Shown: positions 54,207-63,588 of the stretch, in pieces
Numbering within the stretch: the stretch's first letter is position 1
Layout: each line of letters starts with the position of its first letter
NCBI RefSeq assembly: GCF_004138125.1
Contig: NZ_RXHS01000009.1
Span: forward strand, 62,001-126,000
Origin: Seramator thermalis
GTDB lineage: Bacteria; Bacteroidota; Bacteroidia; Bacteroidales; Dysgonomonadaceae
Length of the DNA stretch: 64,000 bases
Direction of reading: 5' to 3'
Notes under the pieces: generated by a model
Told to the model about the DNA's origin: nothing
The model's database searches: none
What the model saw: the letters and a program-made list of their open reading frames with translations, nothing else
Program-made: the position numbers and the translations under genes

Positions 54207-55986
54207 ATTTCGATACAACTTTTTCTTCGGAGAACAGTGTTGCCGCATTAATAAATGCCAAGTGAGAATAGGCTTGAGGAAAATTACCCAGTAAACGACC
54301 CGTTTCGAAATCGAAATCTTCGCTATACAATCCCACATGATTGGCATAGGCCACAATGGAATCAAACATGCGACGTGCCTCTTCCTTCTCGCCAATAGCA
54401 TAAAGAGCCTGTATCATCCAAAAATTGCACACGGTGAACGAAGAGGAAGGATGACCAAAATCGTCAGCCGATTTATACCTGTACATCAATCCTTTATATT
54501 GCAGATGTTGACGAATAGATTTGACCGTCTTGACAAACCTCTCGTCATTGGCATCGATAAACCCATAATAATGCATCAGCAAAAGTGAAGAATCGTAATC
54601 ATTGTTTTCGTAGGCCTGCGAAAAACATTGCATCTCCTCCTTCCATCCTTTTTCGAAAATATCGGCTTTAATTTTCTCACTCTCGGTTTTCCAAAGCTCG
54701 GCATAACTGTTTTTATGAAGTAGTTCGGCGATAGCCGTAGCCCGATCCATGGCCACCCAGCTCATCACTTTCGAAAAAACAAAATTCAATTTTCGTGTGC
54801 GAAACTCCCAAATACTGTGATCGGGCATCTGCCATGTTTGCGAAACCGAACGGGCAATAAATCTCACAATCTCCCACATTTCCTCAATCTCATCCAGCGT
54901 ACCGGGAAAATAAAGGTAATATTTATAGATAACATCCAGTAAATATCCCGGCGAATCGTTTTGAATTTGTGTAAAAGCGGCATTACCGATTCTTACGGGA
55001 TAAGAATTTTCGTAGCCCGACAAGTGAGTAAGCTCGACCTCCGTCAACTCTCTTTCGCCCCTGATACCATACATTATTTGAAAAACATCATCGCGCGAAC
55101 GCAGCAAGTTTTTCACAAACCCGATAAAGCGCTCGGCAACATTTTTATGCCCCATGTACACAAGGGAGCTGATAGACATAGAGGCATCGCGCAACCAGCA
55201 GAACCGATAATCCCAATTGCGACACTCACCGATAGATTCGGGCAAACTGGTAGTGAGCGCGGCAATCATTGCACCTGTGGAATGGTATGACATCAATTTG
55301 ATAACCAGCAGGCTTCGGTTGATCATATCTTCGTATTCGAGAAATTTTCGCGAACGATTGGTCCAGTTGAGCCAATAAACTTTGGTTCGTTCATAATCAA
55401 GATGAATTCTTTCTAAATCAATCGGGATAAGTTTCTGAGTGTACGAAAGCAAAAAAAATTCGTCGGAGGACAAGCGAAATTCCTCACCATTGAGTATGGT
55501 ATCGAAATCGACACTGCTGTACAAATAAATTTCGTTTCGGTCGTTCACTACCGAAGTGGTTTTGATATAGTCCCTGTATTTTTCATGAACAACGGACTCG
55601 GTAGCGTAATTCATTTTGGGATCGTAGCAAACCGATAAGCGTGGTTTTCCTCTTATAACTCTGAGGTAGCGATGAATTTCGGGAGGCAAATAATATCTTT
55701 GTTCGATGGTGCGATAACGGGGCATATAATCGTAAACCACGAATGCCCCTTCTTCCGATTCGTACCAGGTGGATAAGATATTTGTATTCTTGAAATATTT
55801 TTGAGAGATCGCGTAATCGGACGAAACTTCAAAAGAAAAACTACCCCCTTTGTTTTCATCCAGTAATTTGGAAAAAACGGAAGGAGAATCAAAATCGGGA
55901 AGGCAAAACCAATCGATGCTGCCTTCCTTCGAAATAAGTGCGGCAGTGCGGCAGTTGCCTATGACACCGTAATCCAAGTTATTCAT
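54193..55986 (-). CDS. GH15 family glycoside hydrolase (glucoamylase/trehalase-like)
   Basis: A 597-residue protein of the GH15 fold: an N-terminal beta-sandwich (LDYGVIGNCRTAALISKEGS, WFCLPDFDSPSVF) and an (alpha/alpha)6 barrel (about 220-595). Conserved: ECRNWDYRFCWLRDASMSIS and the C-terminal YKSADDFGHPSSSFTVCNFW block. In glucoamylases the latter region carries the catalytic base Glu (GEEGAF-type); here Ser residues occupy it, as in the ADDFG-type subgroup, so substrate and mechanism need care. No signal peptide, so cytoplasmic. Next to otsAB, a trehalose-hydrolysing role is attractive but unproved. MNNLDYGVIGN at 55986 is preferred; ATGs at 55992 and 56001 are possible. Confidence 0.8.
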   Translation of the reverse strand: MNNLDYGVIGNCRTAALISKEGSIDWFCLPDFDSPSVFSKLLDENKGGSFSFEVSSDYAISQKYFKNTNILSTWYESEEGAFVVYDYMPRYRTIEQRYYLPPEIHRYLRVIRGKPRLSVCYDPKMNYATESVVHEKYRDYIKTTSVVNDRNEIYLYSSVDFDTILNGEEFRLSSDEFFLLSYTQKLIPIDLERIHLDYERTKVYWLNWTNRSRKFLEYEDMINRSLLVIKLMSYHSTGAMIAALTTSLPESIGECRNWDYRFCWLRDASMSISSLVYMGHKNVAERFIGFVKNLLRSRDDVFQIMYGIRGERELTEVELTHLSGYENSYPVRIGNAAFTQIQNDSPGYLLDVIYKYYLYFPGTLDEIEEMWEIVRFIARSVSQTWQMPDHSIWEFRTRKLNFVFSKVMSWVAMDRATAIAELLHKNSYAELWKTESEKIKADIFEKGWKEEMQCFSQAYENNDYDSSLLLMHYYGFIDANDERFVKTVKSIRQHLQYKGLMYRYKSADDFGHPSSSFTVCNFWMIQALYAIGEKEEARRMFDSIVAYANHVGLYSEDFDFETGRLLGNFPQAYSHLAFINAATLFSEEKVVSKFIRP

Positions 55987-56012
55987 CGCCATAATCTTCA
56001 TTTTTTTCTATG

Positions 56013-56020
56013 CAAAGATA
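56013..56020 (-). promoter_or_regulatory. -7 promoter box of GH15 gene
   Basis: Minus-strand TATCTTTG, 26 bases before the start at 55986. Confidence 0.6.
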
Positions 56021-56104
56021 ACGATTTAGGGCATGATATCGCTTTAGGGCCTTAAAAAAGGAAGAGAATAGATTCGAACAATTTACACATTTAAGCAAGC
56101 AAAA

Positions 56105-57145
56105 CTAACGTTGGGTAAGTTCTCCACGAAGCGATACAGGCATAAGGCGAGTAACTTCGTCGGGCGTTTTGCCCGCACCAAACAAAATCATCAGCTTGGC
56201 AAGAGCGGCCTCGGTAGTCATGTCGAAGCCACTTACGACTCCTGCCTTTTGTAGTTTCTGCCCATTTTCGTAACGATGCATTTCCACCGATCCATACAAG
56301 CATTGCGTGACATTTACCACAACAATTCCTCGATCAACTGCCTCATGCAACAAATCGATAAACCACTTCGCACTTGGCGAATTACCCGAACCATAAGTTT
56401 CGAGAACAACCCCTTTCAACCCCGGTACAGACAAATGAGCATGTACCACTTCGGGAGTAATACCCGGAAAAAGTTTCAACACAGAAACATGATGATCGAG
56501 AGCGTAGTTGAATGTGGCAGGACTACTATAATCGGGCTGAAGAATGAATTTGTATTCATAGCGAATATCCACTCCAACCTCTGCCAAATAAGGATAATTT
56601 GGACTATTGAAAGCACTGAAATCATCAGCACTAACCTTCATCGTCCGATTGCCCCGCATCAACAAATTTTGCATATAAATACACAACTCAGGGACCATGG
56701 GATTGCCGTCCGGATCTTTGTCGGCAGCGATTTCGAGTGCAGTAATCAGATTTTCTTTTCCATCCGAGCGATATTTTCCGATAGGTAATTGCGATCCGGT
56801 AAAAATAACCGGCTTGGTAAGATTTTCCAACATGAAGCTCAGAGCCGAAGCGGTATATGCCATTGTATCCGTTCCGTGCAGAATAACGAAACCATCGTAT
56901 CCCTCGTAATTATCCTCGATTATTCCGGCCATTTCCTGCCATTTTGCCGGCGAAACGTCGGACGAATCGATGGGAGGATCGAACAAATAGGTATCGACGC
57001 TGAAATTTAATCTTTGAATTTCCGGCACATTCGAGCCCAAATGACTGAAGTTGAACGGTTCGAGCGCACCGGTTTCAGGATTCTCAACCATGCCGATGGT
57101 TCCCCCGGTATAAATGAGCAATACTTTAGCATTAATATCGGTCAT
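56105..57145 (-). CDS. ansA: type I L-asparaginase
   Basis: A cytoplasmic asparaginase of 346 aa that hydrolyses L-asparagine to aspartate and ammonia. KVLLIYTGGTIGMVENPETG carries the nucleophilic Thr; GFVILHGTDTMAYTASALSF carries the second Thr-Asp pair; then FTGSQLPIGKYRSDGKENLI and LKGVVLETYGSGNSP. There is no signal peptide, which separates it from the periplasmic type II enzyme. The start MTDINAKVLL at 57145 lies just below the -7 box at 57163-57170; a start at 57196 would be above it. Confidence 0.93.
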   Translation of the reverse strand: MTDINAKVLLIYTGGTIGMVENPETGALEPFNFSHLGSNVPEIQRLNFSVDTYLFDPPIDSSDVSPAKWQEMAGIIEDNYEGYDGFVILHGTDTMAYTASALSFMLENLTKPVIFTGSQLPIGKYRSDGKENLITALEIAADKDPDGNPMVPELCIYMQNLLMRGNRTMKVSADDFSAFNSPNYPYLAEVGVDIRYEYKFILQPDYSSPATFNYALDHHVSVLKLFPGITPEVVHAHLSVPGLKGVVLETYGSGNSPSAKWFIDLLHEAVDRGIVVVNVTQCLYGSVEMHRYENGQKLQKAGVVSGFDMTTEAALAKLMILFGAGKTPDEVTRLMPVSLRGELTQR

Positions 57146-57162
57146 AACAGTATTATTTAGTA

Positions 57163-57170
57163 CAAAAGTA
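57163..57170 (-). promoter_or_regulatory. -7 promoter box of ansA
   Basis: Minus-strand TACTTTTG, 17 bases before the start at 57145. Confidence 0.6.
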
Positions 57171-57321
57171 ACAAAAAATAAGACGCAAAAACACAATACA
57201 AGAAAATAATCTCAACGTAACACATTGTGCTAAAACAGATTATAATATTTTTCCACAGATCAAACCAATTATGAATTAATTTGTTTAATAGATAGAATAA
57301 TTCAAAACAAAAAGTATCAAA

Positions 57322-57738
57322 ATGACATTACATTCTATCAAAACTGTATGGAAAGAAAATAATATTTTCGAGACCGATGTGGATGGACACAACATCGTAA
57401 TAGACTTAGCCAAAGAAGAAGGAGGCAATGATGCCGGGCCGCGTCCGAAAAAACTACTTTTGGTTGCTGCGGCCGGTTGTACTGGCCTCGATGTAATCGA
57501 AATTGTTCAAAAAATGCGATTGAAGGTTACCAACTTCGACATCAGAATTGAGGCCGAAGTAAGCGATGAGCATCCCAAACAATACACATCGATAAAAGTA
57601 ATTTACGAATTTGAAGGCGAAAACCTTCCGATAGAGAAACTCGAAAGAGCATGCAAAATTTCTTTCGACCAATATTGCGGCGTATTGGCGATGTACAAAA
57701 AAGCCGTTCCCGTAACTTACGAGGTGCGGGTTTTATAG
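57322..57738 (+). CDS. OsmC/Ohr family protein
   Basis: A 138-residue protein of the OsmC fold, dimeric peroxidases that reduce organic hydroperoxides with two cysteines. The first Cys lies in AAAGCTGLDVIEIVQKMR, a variant of the family helix start. The second is in ISFDQYCGVLAMYKKAVPV. Both are kept, so thiol peroxidase activity is possible. The pattern is that of the YhfA-like OsmC subgroup, whose substrate is unknown. Single gene, divergent from ansA, closed by a strong terminator. Confidence 0.88.
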   Translation: MTLHSIKTVWKENNIFETDVDGHNIVIDLAKEEGGNDAGPRPKKLLLVAAAGCTGLDVIEIVQKMRLKVTNFDIRIEAEVSDEHPKQYTSIKVIYEFEGENLPIEKLERACKISFDQYCGVLAMYKKAVPVTYEVRVL

Positions 57739-57763
57739 AACATTTTTTTGCACATTCCATGTA

Positions 57764-57799
57764 AAAGAGGCTGCGTGAGCTCACACAGCCTCTTTTTTT
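57764..57799. terminator. osmC-like gene terminator, bidirectional
   Basis: AGAGGCTG-12-CAGCCTCT with an inner TGAGCTCA palindrome, followed by seven Ts on the plus strand. On the minus strand, four Ts may also end the oxidoreductase operon. Confidence 0.85.
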
Positions 57800-57823
57800 A
57801 AATTCACATTTACGGGTATCGCG

Positions 57824-59182
57824 TCAATATTTGAAAATCTTCCCGCCCGCCATAACTTGTTTGGTCGTTTCGTCGAAAATAGCACGCTGCCCGGTTCGCA
57901 AAGCAGCCGTAACCATGATATCGGCAATGGAATGGCTATAGCCGGCTTCCACGGGTGCATTCGTCTTAAGATTGTTGGCGCGTACGCAATCCATCCAATT
58001 TTTCATATGCGCATTGGTTAAAGGATCCGACCCTGTGTTCGAACCCGTTTCCACCTTTATTTGCGGCAGTTCGAAAGGTTCGAGTAAAAATGGTTTCATT
58101 CCCATCTCGGCCGCATAACGCTCTGTCAGTCCACCTTCGCTACTCACAACGTTTGTGTCGAGATCGAGTTTGCCTCCGTTAGAAAAATACCATTCCTTCG
58201 TACCTCCGGAGGAATTGTTCTGTCGAGACGAATAGATTACCTGAAAACCGTTGCCCGGCACTTTTTCTTTGCTGTCGCCATAATCGAGGACTGCCGTCAC
58301 CGTGTCGTAATTGGTTCGTCCGTCGTTCCACATATATATTCCTCCGTTAGCCACTGCCGACCGCGGATATTGCAAGCCCGAGAACCAGTGTACCGTATCG
58401 ATTTGATGGGCCATCCATTGTCCCGGTATGCCCGAAGAATATGGCCAGAACAAACGATATTCGAGGTATTTTCGCGGATCCCAGGGTTCGTAAGGGCGAT
58501 TCATCAAAAAACGCTTCCAATCGGTATCCTGTTCGCGAATTTCTTTTGTGAGCTGAGGTAATCTCCACCGGCCGGGTTGATTGACATTCCACGTCATTTC
58601 GACGGCAATGATTTTTCCGAATTTACCCGATCGGATATAGTCGTAGGCCGCTTGATAATTGACTCCGCTGCGTCGTTGCGATCCAACCTGAATGACTTTG
58701 TTTGCTTCCTTGGCGGCCTTTAGTGCGTAATTGGCATCATCCATTGTTTCGGCAAAAGGTTTTTCTACGTACACATGACATCCGGCCTTGACGGCTTCCG
58801 CCGTGAGCAGCGCATGTTGAAAATCGGCCGTACTGATGATGACGGCGTCGGGCTTTTGAGTCCAGAGTTCGTCCGTGTTTCGAGCCGTACGAATGGTTTC
58901 GCCGGTCTGCTTGTTATACCATGCCTGCCCTTCTTCGCAACGACGACTCCAAATATCGCAAATAGTGTACAGCTCGAAATTCATCTCCTTGGCATATTTC
59001 AGAAAAGATTTTCCAAGAGAGTCCTTGAAGCGATTCGAAAAGCCAAGCACGCCTACCCGAATGCGGTCGTTAGCGCCCATGATATTGGCATAACTTTTTG
59101 CCGACATATTCAACGTACTGCCGACGGCAAGTCCGGCAACACCCATTGCCGATTTTTTAATGAAATTTCTTCTTGTTTCCAT
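57824..59182 (-). CDS. exported Gfo/Idh/MocA oxidoreductase
   Basis: An NAD(P)-dependent sugar oxidoreductase family member of 452 aa. The N terminus ETRRNFIKKSAMGVAGLAVG is a twin-arginine type signal, so it is folded with its cofactor and exported. Then the Rossmann fold: RIRVGVLGFSNRFKDSLG, DAVIISTADFQHALLTAEAV, and the family motif GCHVYVEKPFAETMDDA with the catalytic Lys. The C-terminal domain (about 190-440) includes GIPGQWMAHQIDTVHWFSGL. Related exported proteins act on glycosides or modified sugars (GH109-like mechanisms included); the substrate is unknown. Two bases after the isomerase-like gene, same transcript. Confidence 0.85.
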   Translation of the reverse strand: METRRNFIKKSAMGVAGLAVGSTLNMSAKSYANIMGANDRIRVGVLGFSNRFKDSLGKSFLKYAKEMNFELYTICDIWSRRCEEGQAWYNKQTGETIRTARNTDELWTQKPDAVIISTADFQHALLTAEAVKAGCHVYVEKPFAETMDDANYALKAAKEANKVIQVGSQRRSGVNYQAAYDYIRSGKFGKIIAVEMTWNVNQPGRWRLPQLTKEIREQDTDWKRFLMNRPYEPWDPRKYLEYRLFWPYSSGIPGQWMAHQIDTVHWFSGLQYPRSAVANGGIYMWNDGRTNYDTVTAVLDYGDSKEKVPGNGFQVIYSSRQNNSSGGTKEWYFSNGGKLDLDTNVVSSEGGLTERYAAEMGMKPFLLEPFELPQIKVETGSNTGSDPLTNAHMKNWMDCVRANNLKTNAPVEAGYSHSIADIMVTAALRTGQRAIFDETTKQVMAGGKIFKY

Positions 59183-59184
59183 GA

Positions 59185-60048
59185 TTAGTTATTGAATTGT
59201 TTTTTAATGGTTTCGATGGCAATGGGCGCTTGTGTCTGCATGTCCTTCCATTGTGCTTCGATGGATATGCGCCCTTTGTAGTCTATTTTTCGCAAAGCGT
59301 CGAAATAGGGCCGAAAGTCTTCATTATAGGTTCCCGGAACAGCTCTGTCCTGTTTTTCGGCAATATGAACATGTTTGATCAGTTTTCCGTATTTCACGAT
59401 ATTTTCCGGATTTTCGTTGTCCATCTTCATGTGATAAATATCGGCCAAAAGCCTGAAATTGGGATGATTTACGGCTTTCACAATTTCCCCTCCTTCGGCA
59501 ACCGAATTGATGAAATTGCATTCTTTGGAATTTAATGGCTCCAAAACAACCGTTACGCCATATTTTTTGGCTATCGGTGCCATTTGTTTGCATAAATCGA
59601 TGAATTGCCGACGGGCTTCGCTGCGCGAAAATCCTTCAGGGATATTGCGCGAGCCACCGCTTCCAAACACGATAATTTCGACACCCGCCTGTTGCGCTCG
59701 CTTAAAGGCAGTTTCCATATACTGTAATATGTGTACGTGCACGGCATCAGGGCCGACACTTTTCATGGATGACGGAATAAAACCGTTGCAGGCCTCAACG
59801 GGAAGCGAATAACGAGATGCATCATCGAGAATTGCAGAAAACTCCTCATCACTTTTGTCGGGAATAAGAAATTTGCCCACTCCTTCTTCAACGTAACTGT
59901 ATCCTGCCTGCTGAAGCATTTCTGCATTACTATACCTGGTGCATATACCCATTCTGGGCATATTTTCCTGTGCTCTAATTATTTCCGCATACAAACCTGA
60001 AAAAAATAATGCGAAAAATAACAATTTGTAAAAGAATGTTGTTTTCAT
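59185..60048 (-). CDS. exported sugar isomerase/epimerase-like TIM barrel
   Basis: A 287-residue xylose isomerase-like (AP endonuclease family 2 fold) protein with a signal peptide MKTTFFYKLLFFALFFSGLY. Metal-site motifs: ITVVLEPLNSKECNFIN-type Glu (here VTVVLEPLNSKECNFIN), LLADIYHMKMD with Asp-His, KHVHIAEKQDR and the final SIEAQWKD. The start at 60048 fits the signal peptide; the longer frame to 60207 reaches into the -7 box. In Bacteroidota such genes pair with Gfo/Idh oxidoreductases in periplasmic sugar modification, as here; the actual reaction is unknown. Confidence 0.82.
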   Translation of the reverse strand: MKTTFFYKLLFFALFFSGLYAEIIRAQENMPRMGICTRYSNAEMLQQAGYSYVEEGVGKFLIPDKSDEEFSAILDDASRYSLPVEACNGFIPSSMKSVGPDAVHVHILQYMETAFKRAQQAGVEIIVFGSGGSRNIPEGFSRSEARRQFIDLCKQMAPIAKKYGVTVVLEPLNSKECNFINSVAEGGEIVKAVNHPNFRLLADIYHMKMDNENPENIVKYGKLIKHVHIAEKQDRAVPGTYNEDFRPYFDALRKIDYKGRISIEAQWKDMQTQAPIAIETIKKQFNN

Positions 60049-60206
60049 ATCATCATGTAAAATTATTAGATGCAATGAACGATTAAGGAATTGAGAATTT
60101 TGAGAACACGTGTGCATATTCGACGTTTTCGACTTCGGCAAGCACCTAAAGAAAAGTTTTTTTGATGCTTTATCTGTATTAGAAAACAATAGAAAAGTTG
60201 CAGCCA

Positions 60207-60214
60207 CAAATATA
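60207..60214 (-). promoter_or_regulatory. -7 promoter box of isomerase/oxidoreductase operon
   Basis: Minus-strand TATATTTG, predicting a leader of about 150 bases to the start at 60048. Confidence 0.5.
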
Positions 60215-60295
60215 GTAATTTTCGCAAAAAAACAACTTTTTGATTCGATATTTTTGTTTTTTTGAAAATGCCGACTATGACATTAAAAAAATTTC

Positions 60296-60303
60296 TATCT
60301 TTG
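60296..60303 (+). promoter_or_regulatory. -7 promoter box of dapA
   Basis: TATCTTTG, about 85 bases before the dapA start. Confidence 0.55.
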
Positions 60304-60388
60304 TGATGTTATTTTGATTAAGTTAATGGCATTTTGTTTTTTATAGATTATCATCTAATCCAAAAAGGCAAGTAAATTCACTTATTTC

Positions 60389-61276
60389 ATGTCAGCAATA
60401 CATTTAGAAGGAATGGGAGTGGCTTTGGTTACCCCGTTTCGCAAGGACAAAGCGGTAGATTTTGAAGCACTCGATCGCCTACTCGATTTTCATTTGGAAA
60501 ATGGTACCGATTACATTGTGGCACTTGGCACTACAGCTGAAACGCCCACGCTTTCCGAATCGGAGAAATCTGAAATCGTAAGTGCCGTAGTACGCAAAAT
60601 TGGCGGACGCATGCCCATCGTCATGGGGGTCGGCGGGAATAATACTGCCGGCGTGGTGCAACAACTCAAAACGCTCAACTTTGATGGCGTAGATGCCATA
60701 CTTTCCGTAACGCCTTATTACAACAAACCCACACAGGAAGGTCTTTTTCAGCACTATCGTGCGATAAGCGAGGCATCTCCTCGGCCGGTTATCCTTTATA
60801 ACGTTCCGGGCCGGACAGGCGTGAACTTGACCGCCGAAACAACGCTTCGCATCGCACGCGAATGCAAAAACGTAGTCGCCATTAAAGAAGCATCGGGCAA
60901 TCTGGATCAGATTCGTGCAATCATTACCGGTGCCCCCGAAGGATTTAAGGTGATTTCGGGCGACGATGCTACCACGATTGACATTGTCGAAAGCGGAGGA
61001 ATTGGCGTCATTTCGGTTTTTGGCAATGCTTATCCCAAACAGATGAGCGACTTGGTACACGATGCGTTGAAGGGTAAGATCGATGAAGCACGAAAACGCA
61101 TGAAAACTCATTTCGACGAATTGTTTCGACTGATGTTTGTAGATGGCAATCCGGCCGGAGTAAAATGCGTGCTCCACGAAATGGGATTAATCGAAAACGA
61201 ATTGAGACTACCTTTGGTGCCGGTAACGGAAAACACACGAAAATTAATCGTGGAAGAGATGAAGAAATTCGCGTAA
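60389..61276 (+). CDS. dapA: 4-hydroxy-tetrahydrodipicolinate synthase
   Basis: A TIM-barrel aldolase of 295 aa that condenses pyruvate with aspartate semialdehyde, the first committed step to lysine and meso-diaminopimelate. ALVTPFRKDKAVDFEAL, ALGTTAETPTLSESEKSEIV, ILYNVPGRTGVNLTAETTLR with the catalytic Tyr, and the Schiff-base Lys in VVAIKEASGNLDQI followed by VISGDDATT. Length is normal. A hairpin follows; the gene stands alone. Confidence 0.95.
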   Translation: MSAIHLEGMGVALVTPFRKDKAVDFEALDRLLDFHLENGTDYIVALGTTAETPTLSESEKSEIVSAVVRKIGGRMPIVMGVGGNNTAGVVQQLKTLNFDGVDAILSVTPYYNKPTQEGLFQHYRAISEASPRPVILYNVPGRTGVNLTAETTLRIARECKNVVAIKEASGNLDQIRAIITGAPEGFKVISGDDATTIDIVESGGIGVISVFGNAYPKQMSDLVHDALKGKIDEARKRMKTHFDELFRLMFVDGNPAGVKCVLHEMGLIENELRLPLVPVTENTRKLIVEEMKKFA

Positions 61277-61298
61277 AAGCGGAACAACTAAAGATAAA

Positions 61299-61341
61299 TA
61301 AACCGTCAGAAGTGTTATCTTCAAACATTTCTGACGGTTTA
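61299..61341 (+). terminator. possible dapA terminator hairpin
   Basis: AAACCGTCAGAA/TTTCTGACGGTTT stem of 12 bases with a 16-base loop. The T-run after it is only three bases, so termination may be weak. Confidence 0.5.
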
Positions 61342-61472
61342 TGGTTAAAGCTTCATTCCGGAAATACTCAAGCAGAGAAACATTGCTTATCGGGAAAATC
61401 GCCACAAAGAGATTTTGAGCAACTTATTAAAAAAAACTTGCTTTCCGTATTTCTCCCCACCAAATAAATTCG

Positions 61473-61480
61473 TACTTTTG
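61473..61480 (+). promoter_or_regulatory. -7 promoter box of M13 peptidase gene
   Basis: TACTTTTG, 32 bases before the start at 61513. Confidence 0.55.
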
Positions 61481-61512
61481 CGGTTGAGTATTTGAAAATC
61501 ATCCCTTTAAAA

Positions 61513-63546
61513 ATGAAACCACATTTTTTATTATTAATGCTGTTGACTATGACAATGTTAGGCAATTGTTCGCAGAACAATACCTCAGAACAAAAGCAAG
61601 ACTTGAATCTTGCAAATCTCGACACCACAGTAGCCCCGGGTGCAGATTTCTATCAGTATGCCACAGGCGGTTGGCAAAAAGCCAATCCCATACCCGACGA
61701 ATATTCACGCTATGGCACTTTCGACAAATTGCGAGAAGAAAACCAGAAACAAATAAAGGAGCTCATCGAAGAGCTCAGTAAAAAAAACAACGCCTTTGGT
61801 TCGAATGCACAAAAGGTAAGCGATCTGTATAAAATGGGAATTGATAGCGTGAAATTGAATGCCGAAGGAGCAGCCCCTATCAGACCTTTTCTTGAGGAAA
61901 TTGCGGCCGCCAACACCGAAAAAGAGATTATACGCCTCATAGCTAAAATCGGGAAATATGCGTCAAACCCATTTTTCGGTTTTTATGTAGGCCCTGACGA
62001 CAAAAACAGCAGCATGAATATTGCCCAACTCGCTCAATCGGGGATAGGATTGGGAGACAGAGAATATTATCTGGCCGACGACGAACACTCTAAAATGCTG
62101 CGAGACGAGTACCGGAAACTGATAAATACACAATTCAAAAATGCGGGATATAGCGACGCTGATGCTGCAAAAGCCTCGTCGGTGGTAATGAAAATCGAAA
62201 CCGAATTGGCCGAATCGCATATTACGAAAGAGATGCGTCGCTTGCCGGAACTTAATTATCACAAATATCTGGTAAGCGAGCTGAATGAAAAAGTTGCCCC
62301 ATTTGATTGGGCGTACTATCTGGAAGAAGTAGGGGCAGCTAATGCCGACAGTATAAATGTTTCGCAAGTAGAACCCGTCAGGCGCGCCATTCAGCTTATC
62401 CATACAGAACCTATCGATCACATCAAAGATTATTTAAGCTGGAAAGTCATCAACTCCGCTGCAAACTTCCTGAGTGATGAGTTTGTGAATGCAAATTTCG
62501 AATTTTACGGAAAAAAGATGAGCGGGAGCAAAGAACTTCGACCCCGATGGAAACGTAGTATCGACGCAGTCAACAGTGCCTTGGGTGAAGCCGTAGGTCA
62601 ACTGTATGTCGAAAAATATTTTCCTCCTCAGGCCAAAGACCGTATGCTTCAACTTGTTGAAAATCTTAAAACATCATTGGGTGAGCGCATCGATAATCTT
62701 GAATGGATGAGCGACACAACAAAATCCAAAGCCCACGAAAAATTGGCCGCATTCATCGTAAAAATCGGATATCCCGATAAGTGGAAAGACTATACACCAC
62801 TGGAGATAAAAGAGGATTCGTATTGGGCAAATATGATGCGCGCAGCCGAATACGAGTATAACGATATGATAAAAGACCTCAATAAACCGGTTGACAAAAC
62901 AAAATGGTATATGACGCCTCAAACGGTCAATGCATACTACAACCCCTCCTCCAATGAAATTTGCTTTCCGGCAGGCATTCTGCAGCCCCCGTTTTTTTAT
63001 ATGAACGGCGACGACGCCATCAACTATGGCGGCATCGGAGTTGTGATAGGCCACGAAATGACTCACGGATTCGACGATCAGGGCCGAAAATTTGACAAGG
63101 AAGGAAATCTTACCGATTGGTGGACACCCACAGATGCTAGTCGGTTTGATGAAAGAGCAAAGGTATTGGTGGATTTTTATGACAACATTGTAGTGATCGA
63201 CACCGTACATGCCAACGGTACTTTTACACTGGGCGAAAATATTGCCGATCAGGGAGGATTGCAGATAGCGTATAATGCCTTTCTGAAAACCGAACAGGCG
63301 AAACAAAACAAGAAAATCGACGGATTTACCCCGGCTCAACGCTTTTTCCTTTCCTATGCACTTTTGTGGGCAGGAAACGTGCGCGACGAAGAGATTCTTC
63401 GTCTCACCAAAATCGATCCCCATTCGCTCGGCAAATGGAGAGTGAACGGAGCATTGCCACATATTGATGCATGGTATGAAGCTTTTGACATTAAGGAAAC
63501 CGATCCGATGTATGTTCCAAAGGAACAACGTGTTGCCATCTGGTGA
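61513..63546 (+). CDS. pepO: M13 family metallopeptidase lipoprotein
   Basis: A neprilysin/PepO-type zinc endopeptidase of 677 aa, anchored as a lipoprotein (MKPHFLLLMLLTMTMLGNC, Cys at 19; start 61513 chosen because an ATG seven codons upstream would lengthen the n-region). N-terminal M13 domain from LDTTVAPGADFYQYATGGWQ; zinc site VIGHEMTHGFDDQGRKFD (HExxH); third ligand in GENIADQGGLQIAYNAF; NAYYNPSSNEICFPAGILQP and the C-terminal VNGALPHIDAWYEAF. It degrades peptides in the periplasm or at the surface. Single gene with its own -7 box; riboflavin synthase follows. Confidence 0.93.
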   Translation: MKPHFLLLMLLTMTMLGNCSQNNTSEQKQDLNLANLDTTVAPGADFYQYATGGWQKANPIPDEYSRYGTFDKLREENQKQIKELIEELSKKNNAFGSNAQKVSDLYKMGIDSVKLNAEGAAPIRPFLEEIAAANTEKEIIRLIAKIGKYASNPFFGFYVGPDDKNSSMNIAQLAQSGIGLGDREYYLADDEHSKMLRDEYRKLINTQFKNAGYSDADAAKASSVVMKIETELAESHITKEMRRLPELNYHKYLVSELNEKVAPFDWAYYLEEVGAANADSINVSQVEPVRRAIQLIHTEPIDHIKDYLSWKVINSAANFLSDEFVNANFEFYGKKMSGSKELRPRWKRSIDAVNSALGEAVGQLYVEKYFPPQAKDRMLQLVENLKTSLGERIDNLEWMSDTTKSKAHEKLAAFIVKIGYPDKWKDYTPLEIKEDSYWANMMRAAEYEYNDMIKDLNKPVDKTKWYMTPQTVNAYYNPSSNEICFPAGILQPPFFYMNGDDAINYGGIGVVIGHEMTHGFDDQGRKFDKEGNLTDWWTPTDASRFDERAKVLVDFYDNIVVIDTVHANGTFTLGENIADQGGLQIAYNAFLKTEQAKQNKKIDGFTPAQRFFLSYALLWAGNVRDEEILRLTKIDPHSLGKWRVNGALPHIDAWYEAFDIKETDPMYVPKEQRVAIW

Positions 63547-63588
63547 ATCTGCTTTTAGGATATGACTAATTGATTTTTAATAGGGATT

